Below are positions 23,348 to 30,057 of a stretch of DNA of 34,238 nucleotides, piece by piece. A program made the translations under genes and the position numbers. The notes beneath the pieces were generated by a model. That model ran no database searches and was not told where the DNA came from. It saw only the letters and a program-made list of their open reading frames with translations. This DNA comes from an uncultured Opitutaceae bacterium (lineage in GTDB: Bacteria; Verrucomicrobiota; Verrucomicrobiia; Opitutales; Opitutaceae): positions 1-34,238 of the forward strand of contig CAITEC010000069.1 of NCBI GenBank assembly GCA_903891325.1, given 5' to 3'. The number at the start of each line of letters is the position of its first letter. Position 1 is the first letter of the stretch.

Positions 23348-24433
23348 GTGCGCAAAATAATAACTGTCAGCGATATAGACGCTCTCCTTCGGTCGGGCCA
23401 GGCGATTCCGACCGACGCGATCCTCACGCCATCGGCGCGCGACGCGCTCCTGAGCCGCTCCTCGCCGGTCCCCGGGCGGCCCGCGGCCAGGGATGCATCC
23501 CCGGCCCGGCCGGGGAACGAGCCGATCGTCCCGGACCTGGAATTCAAGTGGACGCCCGGGTCGGACCCGGTCACCCCCGCGCAGGTGGAGGCCTTCTTCC
23601 GCTCGCCGGAAATCGCCGAGCTGAAGCGGCGGATCTGCGACATCGGGCGGCGCGTCTGGGAAAAGGACTATGTCGACGGGAACGGGGGCAACATCACCGT
23701 GCGGGTGGGCGACAACCTCGTGCTGTGCACCCCCACGCTGATTTCAAAGGGATTCATGACCCCCGCGGAGCTCTGCCTGATCGACCTGGACGGCCGGCAG
23801 CTCGCCGGGACGCGCAAGCGGACGAGCGAGGCCCTCACCCACCTGGCGATCATGAAGCGGCAGCCCAGCGCCAAGGCCTGCCTCCACGCCCATCCGCCGC
23901 ACGCGACGGCCTTCGCCGTCGCCGGCGTGAAGCCGCCCTCCTGCCTCATTCCCGAGGCCGAGGTTTTCCTCGGCGAGATCGGCTACGCGGAATACCGCAC
24001 ACCCGGGACGCCCGAGGTCGCCGACACGGTCGGGGAGGCCGGGCGCGAGCACCAGTGCGTGATCATGGAGAACCACGGCATCATCGTCTGGGGCAAGGAC
24101 GTCGAGGACGCCTACTGGAAGATGGAAAACGTCGACTCGTACTGCAAGACGGTGTGGATCGCCTCGCAGCTCGCCGGCGGCAGCCTCCACCAGATCAGCA
24201 AGGGGGGCCTGAGGGATCTCATCGCCCTGCGAAAGAAGCTGGGCATGCCCGACACGCGCGACCAGCTGAAGGAGTGCGAGCTGTGCGACAACAGCGACTT
24301 CCGGCCCGGGGTCACCTGCCACGCGGCGACCGGGGAGGCATCCCCGGGGACGGGGGGCCCGGCGGCGGATCCCGGGATCGAGGCGATGGTGGCGAGGATC
24401 GCGGGGGAGATTTTGGGGAAGATGAAGGGGTGA
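23348..24433 (+). CDS. Class II aldolase, PVM-compartment type
   Basis: The protein has 361 residues with a GTG start at 23348. The N-terminal about 60 residues (RKIITVSDIDALLRSGQAIP) are a leader typical of PVM-compartment aldolases. The class II aldolase/adducin domain follows at about residues 80-300, with zinc ligands in CLHAHPPHATAF (His-x-His) and ENHGIIVWG. The family cleaves L-fuculose-1-phosphate or L-rhamnulose-1-phosphate to dihydroxyacetone phosphate and lactaldehyde. The last about 20 residues (DPGIEAMVARIAGEILGKMKG region) form an amphipathic helix after a Gly/Pro-rich linker, a good candidate C-terminal encapsulation peptide. It is the last gene of the rightward BMC arm, and a hairpin lies just after its stop. 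Confidence 0.92.
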   Translation: MRKIITVSDIDALLRSGQAIPTDAILTPSARDALLSRSSPVPGRPAARDASPARPGNEPIVPDLEFKWTPGSDPVTPAQVEAFFRSPEIAELKRRICDIGRRVWEKDYVDGNGGNITVRVGDNLVLCTPTLISKGFMTPAELCLIDLDGRQLAGTRKRTSEALTHLAIMKRQPSAKACLHAHPPHATAFAVAGVKPPSCLIPEAEVFLGEIGYAEYRTPGTPEVADTVGEAGREHQCVIMENHGIIVWGKDVEDAYWKMENVDSYCKTVWIASQLAGGSLHQISKGGLRDLIALRKKLGMPDTRDQLKECELCDNSDFRPGVTCHAATGEASPGTGGPAADPGIEAMVARIAGEILGKMKG

Positions 24434-24436
24434 GGA

Positions 24437-24459
24437 CGCCTATTCCATTGGAATAGGCG
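24437..24459 (+). terminator. Hairpin after the BMC operon
   Basis: A perfect 10-bp stem CGCCTATTCC-ATT-GGAATAGGCG begins 3 bases after the aldolase stop. No U-run follows, so it may be an mRNA-stabilising hairpin or an imperfect terminator. It separates the BMC operon from the cbb3 operon starting at 24533. Confidence 0.6.
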
Positions 24460-24532
24460 CAAAGTATGCGCATTCGCGGACAACGGATGCGGAGCGTGAT
24501 TGGCCAAATTGCGCGATACTAAGCGTTAGTAC

Positions 24533-24697
24533 ATGGACGCCATACCCCTAACCGTCGCCATAAGCCTGGCGCTTGTCCTGACCTTTCTTGTCCTTTTCTG
24601 GCGCGAGCGGAGCCGCAGCCCCAAGGGCGGAGCCGAGCGCGACAGCCTCCAACCCCTGGCCGATGAGATCCGCCGGCCCTCCAAACCGAGCCGATGA
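24533..24697 (+). CDS. ccoS: CcoS-like cbb3 oxidase assembly protein
   Basis: The protein has 54 residues: one N-terminal membrane helix (residues about 4-23, ending LFWRERSR), then a charged tail (GGAERDSLQPLADEIRR). CcoS proteins have this size and order and are needed to insert cofactors into cbb3 oxidase. The stop overlaps the ccoNO start by 4 bases (ATGA at 24694-24697), so translation is coupled. Sequence identity to known CcoS is low, and the call relies on position and shape. Confidence 0.7.
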   Translation: MDAIPLTVAISLALVLTFLVLFWRERSRSPKGGAERDSLQPLADEIRRPSKPSR

Positions 24698-27027
24698 ACG
24701 AAGAAAAAAAGATAACGATCGAGTTCAACGACGGCATCGTCCGTCAGTTCCTGATCGCGACCCTCGTGTGGGCGATCGTGGCGATGCTCGTGGGCGTCCT
24801 CATCGCCGCGCAGCTCAACTTCTGGCAGCTCAACTTCGGAACGTCCTGGCTCACCTGGAGCCGGCTCAGGCCCCTGCACACCAACGCCGCGATCTTCGCC
24901 TTCGTCGGCAACATGATGTTCGCCGGCGTCTACTACTCCACGCAACGGCTGGTGAAGGCGCGCCTGGCGAGCAACTTCCTCTCCCAGCTGCACTTCTGGG
25001 GCTGGCAGGCGATCATCGTCTCGGCCGCCGCCACCCTGCCCTTCGGGCTTACCCGGGGCAAGGAGTACGCCGAGCTGATCTGGCCGATCAACGTCATGGT
25101 CGTGATCGTGTGGGTGGTCTTCGCGGTGAACTTTTTCTGGACGCTGGCCCGCCGCAATGAGCCGAGCCTGTACGTGGCGATCTGGTTCTACATCGCAACG
25201 ATCATCACCGTGGCGATGCTCTACATCGTCAACCACCTCGCCATCCCGACGAGCTGGACGCACAGCTACGGGGTCTTCGGCGGGGTGCAGGACGCACTCG
25301 TCCAGTGGTGGTACGGGCACAACGCCGTGGCCTTCTTCCTGACCACGCCGATCCTCGGGATCATGTACTACTTCCTGCCGAAGGCGGCGGAACGCCCGGT
25401 GTACTCCTACCGGCTCTCCGTGGTGCACTTCTGGTCGCTGGTATTTGTCTACATCTGGGCCGGTCCCCACCACCTGCTCAACACCGCCCTTCCGACCTGG
25501 CTGCAGAACCTGGGCATGACCTTCTCCCTGATGCTCTGGGCGCCCTCCTGGGGCGGCATGCTCAACGGGCTGCTCACGCTGCGCGGGGCCTGGGACAAGG
25601 TTCGCACCGACCCGGTCCTCAAGTTCTTCGCCGCGGCGGTCACCTTCTACGGGATGGCCACCTTCGAGGGGCCCATGCTCGCGATCCGCTCGGTGAACGC
25701 GCTCGCCCACTACACCGACTGGATCATCGCCCATGTTCACGCGGGCACCCTGGGCTGGAACGGGTTCATGGCCGCGGGCATGATCTACTGGCTCCTGCCC
25801 CGGCTCTGGAACAAGCCGCTGCACTCCGTCGCGCTCGCCAATGCGCACTTCTGGATCGGGCTGGTCGGCATCCTTCTCTACGTCGGCGCCATGTGGACCA
25901 GCGGGATCACCCAGGGGGTGATGCTCAACGCGACGGTCGACAACGGGACAGCCCTGGCCTACCCGAACTTCCTGGACACGGTGAACGCGATCCGGCCGAT
26001 GATGCTCATGCGCGTCATTGGCGGGGCGCTCTACCTGACCGGGTGGTTCCTGATGGCCTACAATGCGATCCGGACGGTCCGGGGAGCCCAGGCCGTCAAT
26101 GGCACGATCGAGGTGATCGCCCCGTCCGCGGACGAGAAACCCGAGATCAAGCCCCTCGGCCTGGTCGGGACCTTCATCAACCCGCCGGTGCTCTTCTCGC
26201 TGATCGGCGGCGGATTCCTCTGCGCCTGGATGTTCGGCGGCGACGTCCTGAAGATCTGCGGGCTGGTCGGAGCCCTCGTCTGCTTCGCCCTCGCCTACGC
26301 GCACATGGAGTCGCGGGGCAAGTCCTGGGCGGCCTGGTACGACCGATTGCTCGTGACCGCGCTCCCCTTCACCGTCCTGACCTTCGTGGCCGTGGTCGCC
26401 GGCGGGCTGATCCAGATCATCCCGACGGTCGTCGCCAACCAGGCGATGAACGTCGAGGACAGGCGCCAGATCCCGTACACACCGCTCGAGCTGTCCGGCT
26501 TCGACCTGTACGTGAGCAACGGCTGCTACCTCTGCCACTCGCAGATGATCCGCACGCTCATGCCCGATGTGCTGCGCTACGGGGACTACTCGCGGCTCGG
26601 CGAATCCATCTACGACCATCCCTTCGAGTGGGGCTCCAAGCGCAACGGGCCCGACCTTGCCCGCGTCGGCGGAAAGTACCCGAACGTCTGGCACCTGCGG
26701 CACCTCGACGACCCGCGCGCGATCTCGCCGGGCTCGAACATGCCCAGCTTCCACTGGCTGCTCGCGGACAAGCTGGATCTCTCCAATCTTGCGCGCCGGA
26801 TCGACGTTCAACGCCAGCTCGGCGTGCCCTATCCGCCCATGTCGGCCGAGGAGATCCTCGCCTCCGCGCACCGCCAGGCCGCGCAGGTCGCCGACGACCT
26901 GGCGAAGGCCGGGGCGCCGACCCCGCCGGACCGCGAGGTGATCGCCCTGATCGCCTACCTGCAGCACCTCGGGAAGTTCGAAATCGTTCCCGGCCGCGCG
27001 CCCGACCCCAACCGCATCGGGGACTGA
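24694..27027 (+). CDS. ccoN: Fused cbb3 oxidase subunits I and II (CcoN-CcoO)
   Basis: The protein has 777 residues and joins two normally separate subunits. Residues 1 to about 470 are CcoN: about 12 helices with haem ligand H62 (LHTNAAIF), copper ligands H209 (GHNAVAFF) and H259-H260 (GPHHLL), and a second haem region AHVHAGTLGWNGF. The C-terminal about 250 residues are CcoO: a membrane anchor, then the haem c site C611-x-x-C614-H615 (CYLCH) with SQMIRT after it. The enzyme reduces oxygen to water with high affinity and pumps protons. CcoNO fusions are known in Verrucomicrobiota and Bacteroidota. It is followed by ccoQ after 7 bases. Confidence 0.95.
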   Translation: MNEEKKITIEFNDGIVRQFLIATLVWAIVAMLVGVLIAAQLNFWQLNFGTSWLTWSRLRPLHTNAAIFAFVGNMMFAGVYYSTQRLVKARLASNFLSQLHFWGWQAIIVSAAATLPFGLTRGKEYAELIWPINVMVVIVWVVFAVNFFWTLARRNEPSLYVAIWFYIATIITVAMLYIVNHLAIPTSWTHSYGVFGGVQDALVQWWYGHNAVAFFLTTPILGIMYYFLPKAAERPVYSYRLSVVHFWSLVFVYIWAGPHHLLNTALPTWLQNLGMTFSLMLWAPSWGGMLNGLLTLRGAWDKVRTDPVLKFFAAAVTFYGMATFEGPMLAIRSVNALAHYTDWIIAHVHAGTLGWNGFMAAGMIYWLLPRLWNKPLHSVALANAHFWIGLVGILLYVGAMWTSGITQGVMLNATVDNGTALAYPNFLDTVNAIRPMMLMRVIGGALYLTGWFLMAYNAIRTVRGAQAVNGTIEVIAPSADEKPEIKPLGLVGTFINPPVLFSLIGGGFLCAWMFGGDVLKICGLVGALVCFALAYAHMESRGKSWAAWYDRLLVTALPFTVLTFVAVVAGGLIQIIPTVVANQAMNVEDRRQIPYTPLELSGFDLYVSNGCYLCHSQMIRTLMPDVLRYGDYSRLGESIYDHPFEWGSKRNGPDLARVGGKYPNVWHLRHLDDPRAISPGSNMPSFHWLLADKLDLSNLARRIDVQRQLGVPYPPMSAEEILASAHRQAAQVADDLAKAGAPTPPDREVIALIAYLQHLGKFEIVPGRAPDPNRIGD

Positions 27028-27034
27028 ACCGGCC

Positions 27035-27241
27035 ATGTTTCAACGCATCATCACCGGAAATCCCGAGGCCGTCTGCACGGTCCTGGCCTTCGTCTTTGCG
27101 GCGACGATCTTCGTCTCGGCCGCGTGGCGGGGAGTCCGGATGAAGTCATCGCAGTCCGACCGCCTGTCCCGCCTTCCCTTCGACACAGCCACCCCGGCGT
27201 CCCCCAGCCATGACCGATCCGAAGAAAACCCACCCCTCTGA
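27035..27241 (+). CDS. ccoQ: CcoQ-like small subunit
   Basis: The protein has 68 residues: one membrane helix (about residues 11-31), then a charged Ser/Arg-rich tail. CcoQ/FixQ proteins are small single-helix subunits lying between ccoO and ccoP, as here. Its last 32 bases overlap the ccoP start in another frame. The tail is longer than usual, and only the first half resembles CcoQ. Confidence 0.65.
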   Translation: MFQRIITGNPEAVCTVLAFVFAATIFVSAAWRGVRMKSSQSDRLSRLPFDTATPASPSHDRSEENPPL

Positions 27242-27809
27242 CACGGACATCCGTCCCCACACCTTCGACGGGATCCAGGAATTCAACCACCGGCTTCCGA
27301 ACTGGTGGCTGTTCACCCTCTACGGGGCCGTGGTCTTCTGGCTCTGCTACTGGAGCTACTACCAGTGGTTCCACGAGGGCCCGGACGACCGGCACCGGAT
27401 CCAGGCCGAGCTGGTCCAGGTCGAGGCCGCCAAGCTGGCCGCCATGGCCTCCTCACACCTCGACAACGCGAGCCTCTGGGCGATGAGCCGCAACCCGGTC
27501 ATCGTCGCCTCGGGAAGGAAGACCTTCGAGGCCAACTGCACGCCCTGCCACCTGGCCAGCCTGCGGGGCCGCAGCGAGAACAAGCTGGCGATCGGCCCCG
27601 ACCTCACCGTGCGGATATGGATCCACGGCGGGCATCCGATCGACCTGTACCATACCGTGACCCAGGGCGTGCCCGCCAAGGGCATGCCGACCTGGGGACC
27701 CATCCTCGGGCCCAGGAGAATCACCGAAGCCGTCGCCTACGTCCTCAGCCACCACCAGGAAGGTGAGCCGATCATCGATGCCGCGACGCTTCCCCCGGGC
27801 AGCAAGTAG
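27210..27809 (+). CDS. ccoP: CcoP, short mono-haem cytochrome c subunit
   Basis: The protein has 199 residues. An N-terminal domain (HTFDGIQEFNHRLPNWW) leads to one membrane helix (about 33-52), then one cytochrome c domain with C110-x-x-C113-H114 (CTPCH) and a likely axial Met M159 (KGMPTW). The classical CcoP/FixP is around 300 residues with two CxxCH sites; this one has a single site, so it is a short form with one haem c. It still has the family start pattern (DGIQE, N-x-LPNWW). It passes electrons to the CcoNO subunit. Confidence 0.9.
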   Translation: MTDPKKTHPSDTDIRPHTFDGIQEFNHRLPNWWLFTLYGAVVFWLCYWSYYQWFHEGPDDRHRIQAELVQVEAAKLAAMASSHLDNASLWAMSRNPVIVASGRKTFEANCTPCHLASLRGRSENKLAIGPDLTVRIWIHGGHPIDLYHTVTQGVPAKGMPTWGPILGPRRITEAVAYVLSHHQEGEPIIDAATLPPGSK

Positions 27810-27811
27810 CC

Positions 27812-29209
27812 GTGCCGCCGGCGCATCACCCCAACCGTGATACCGTCACCACGATCCGCGAAGACGGCTCGCGGCGCTTTCTCTATCCGGCCGACGTCCG
27901 CGGCCGCTTCTCCCTGGCGCGGCGCATTTCCGCGCTGCTGCTGATCGCGGTCTACGCGCTGCTCCCCTGGATTCCCGTCGGCGGCTATCCCGCCGTCTTC
28001 CTGGACGTCGCCGCGCGGCGCTTCCACCTCTTCGGCCTGACCCTGGCGGCCCAGGACATCTGGCTGCTCTTCTTCCTGATCACCGGCCTGGGCTTCCTCC
28101 TGTTCATCGTCACCGCGCTCTTCGGCCGGCTCTGGTGCGGCTGGGCCTGCCCCCAGACGGTTTTCCTCGACCATGTCTACCGGCGGATCGAGCGCTGGGT
28201 CGAGGGCGACGGCGTCCAGCGCCGGACGCTGGCTGACGCCCCCTGGGGGCCCGGGAAGATCGCCCGCGCCGCGGTCAAGCACGCCGCCTACATCGTCGTC
28301 TCCCTGGGAATCGCGCACCTCTTCCTCGCCTACTACGTCTCGATCCCGGCCCTCTGGGCCATGATGACCGGGGCGCCCGGCCGGCACTGGGCGGCCTTCG
28401 TCTTCATCGCCCTGGCCACGGGCGTGGTCTATTTCAACTTCGCCTGGTTCCGCGAGCAGCTCTGCATCATCATCTGCCCCTACGGGCGCCTCCAGTCCGT
28501 CCTCACCGACGACCACACGCTGATCATCGGCTACGACGCGGCGCGCGGCGAGCCGCGCGGTCCGGCGGGCGCGCACGCCGCCGGCGACTGCATTGCCTGC
28601 GACCGCTGCGTGCGGGTCTGCCCGACGGGCATCGACATCCGCCAGGGCCTCCAGATGGAGTGCATCGGCTGCGCCGCCTGCGTGGATGCCTGCGACGAGG
28701 TGATGGCCCACACCGGGCGCCCGCCCGGGCTGGTGCGCTACGACTCCCTGGCCGGCCTCGCGCGCAAGCCGAAGCGGATCTGGCGGCCCCGGCTCGCGAT
28801 CTACAGCGTCCTGCTCCTCTTTGGGGCGACCGCCGCCACCTGGGGCGTCCTCAGCATCCACCCCGTCCTGCTCACCGCAATCCGCTTGACCGGTGCCCCC
28901 TATTATCTCGATCAGGGAATCGTGCGAAACCAGTACCTGGTCCGCCTGGTGAACAAACAGAACAGCCCGGCCACCGTCCGGCTGGACGTGTCGGGCCTGC
29001 GCCCCGGCGCCTCCGCGCGCGGCGTGGAGGATGCGATCGAGGTGCCTCCGATGGGCGAGGAGCTGAGGCCGCTGATCATCGAGCAGTCCCGCTCAACCTA
29101 CCAGGGGCCCTTCGCCTTCCGGGTCCACGCAGCGGACCCCGCGGAGGGGGTCGATGTCGGCCTCTCCCTGGAATTCCTCGGCCCGGCCACCGCGGGAAGC
29201 TATCCATGA
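27812..29209 (+). CDS. ccoG: CcoG (RdxA/FixG), cbb3 assembly ferredoxin-like protein
   Basis: The protein has 465 residues from a GTG start. Several membrane segments carry LWCGWACPQTVF. A double [4Fe-4S] ferredoxin domain follows with C260, C263, C266, C270 and C284, C287, C290, C294, then a C-terminal Ig-like periplasmic domain. CcoG is thought to reduce copper for delivery to cbb3 oxidase. The start is 2 bases after the ccoP stop, and its own stop overlaps the next start by 4 bases. Confidence 0.93.
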   Translation: MPPAHHPNRDTVTTIREDGSRRFLYPADVRGRFSLARRISALLLIAVYALLPWIPVGGYPAVFLDVAARRFHLFGLTLAAQDIWLLFFLITGLGFLLFIVTALFGRLWCGWACPQTVFLDHVYRRIERWVEGDGVQRRTLADAPWGPGKIARAAVKHAAYIVVSLGIAHLFLAYYVSIPALWAMMTGAPGRHWAAFVFIALATGVVYFNFAWFREQLCIIICPYGRLQSVLTDDHTLIIGYDAARGEPRGPAGAHAAGDCIACDRCVRVCPTGIDIRQGLQMECIGCAACVDACDEVMAHTGRPPGLVRYDSLAGLARKPKRIWRPRLAIYSVLLLFGATAATWGVLSIHPVLLTAIRLTGAPYYLDQGIVRNQYLVRLVNKQNSPATVRLDVSGLRPGASARGVEDAIEVPPMGEELRPLIIEQSRSTYQGPFAFRVHAADPAEGVDVGLSLEFLGPATAGSYP

Positions 29210-29361
29210 GGGCGGCCGAACCAACGCGGCGCCGGCGGATTTCGCCGGCCTGGTGGATCGCCGCCGCGATCGCGCTGCACGTCGCGGCGTGGACCGGGAC
29301 GATCCTCTTCGCCGGCCGGCACCCGGTCCGCGAGGTTCCCCTGGCTGGCGGAAAAGGTTAG
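29206..29361 (+). CDS. 51-residue single-helix protein in the cbb3 operon
   Basis: The protein has 51 residues: a very basic start (MRAAEPTRRRR), one helix (about residues 15-37) and a short tail. It starts inside the ccoG stop (ATGA overlap) and ends 3 bases before the SafE-like gene. CcoH/FixH would be expected here in many cbb3 operons, but it is about 150 residues with an extracytoplasmic domain that is absent in this protein. It may replace CcoH or be a degraded one. I do not recognise a family. Confidence 0.55.
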   Translation: MRAAEPTRRRRISPAWWIAAAIALHVAAWTGTILFAGRHPVREVPLAGGKG

Positions 29362-29364
29362 CCC

Positions 29365-30057
29365 ATGTCCCCATCCCTCCTGCTCACGCCCGGGGCCGCC
29401 TTTGTCGCCGGAGCGGTGACGAGCCTCCACTGTGCCGGGATGTGCGGCCCGCTCGCGTGCGCGGTCCTGCCGCCGCCCTCGACGTCCGGCGACGCCTCGA
29501 CGGTGGCCGGTTCCTACCAGGCGGCCCGGCTCACCGGCTACACCCTCCTGGGCGCGCTCGCCGGCGGGCTCGGCCGGATGCCGCTCTCCTGGATGCCGGC
29601 GGCCGTCCTGCGCTACGCGCCCTTCCTGGCGGTCATCTTCTTCCTCGGGCTCGCGCTGGGCTGGGACCGCCGCTGGGCGCGGCCACTGGGGATGGCCCGG
29701 GGCGTCTTCGCCCTTTCCACCCGGCTCGGCCGCCGGTCTCCGATCGCCGCGGCGGCAGCGCTCGGTTTCGCCACTCCCCTCCTCCCCTGCGGGCCGCTCT
29801 ACTTCTTCTTCGGGATCGCGCTTCTCTCCGGATCGGCGATCCACGGCGCGGAACAGATGCTCGCCTTCGGGCTCGGCACCCTTCCCCTCCTCTGGTTCGC
29901 CCAGAGCCAGCTCGCGCGCTACCAGGGCCGGCTCTCGCCGGTCTGGCTGGCCCGGGTCCGCATCGGCCTCGCCCTCGTCGCCGCCACAGCCGCCGCCCTG
30001 CGCGCCGGGATGGGCCTGTCCGCGGGCGGGGCAACCGCATCATGGCTGTGCCAGTAA
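29365..30057 (+). CDS. SafE/TauE-like membrane protein (copper-handling type)
   Basis: The protein has 230 residues with about six membrane segments. It has SLHCAGMCGPL near the N-terminus and PLLPCGPLYF in the middle, the paired Cys motifs of the DsbD_2/SafE group (COG2836). Genes of this type often sit in cbb3 operons and are thought to help copper or thiol delivery to the oxidase. It overlaps the ccoI start by 16 bases. Confidence 0.85.
   Translation: MSPSLLLTPGAAFVAGAVTSLHCAGMCGPLACAVLPPPSTSGDASTVAGSYQAARLTGYTLLGALAGGLGRMPLSWMPAAVLRYAPFLAVIFFLGLALGWDRRWARPLGMARGVFALSTRLGRRSPIAAAAALGFATPLLPCGPLYFFFGIALLSGSAIHGAEQMLAFGLGTLPLLWFAQSQLARYQGRLSPVWLARVRIGLALVAATAAALRAGMGLSAGGATASWLCQ

Noticed and set aside
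15995..24433. Propanediol or ethanolamine utilisation compartment
   Set aside because: No B12-dependent diol dehydratase, glycyl-radical enzyme or ethanolamine lyase is present; the signature enzyme is a class II aldolase.
24437..24459. Definite rho-independent terminator
   Set aside because: The stem is perfect but no U-run follows on the plus strand, so it is listed only as a probable hairpin.
24526..27036. 836-codon frame antisense to ccoNO
   Set aside because: ccoNO has all haem and copper ligands and a haem c site; the antisense frame shows no motif.
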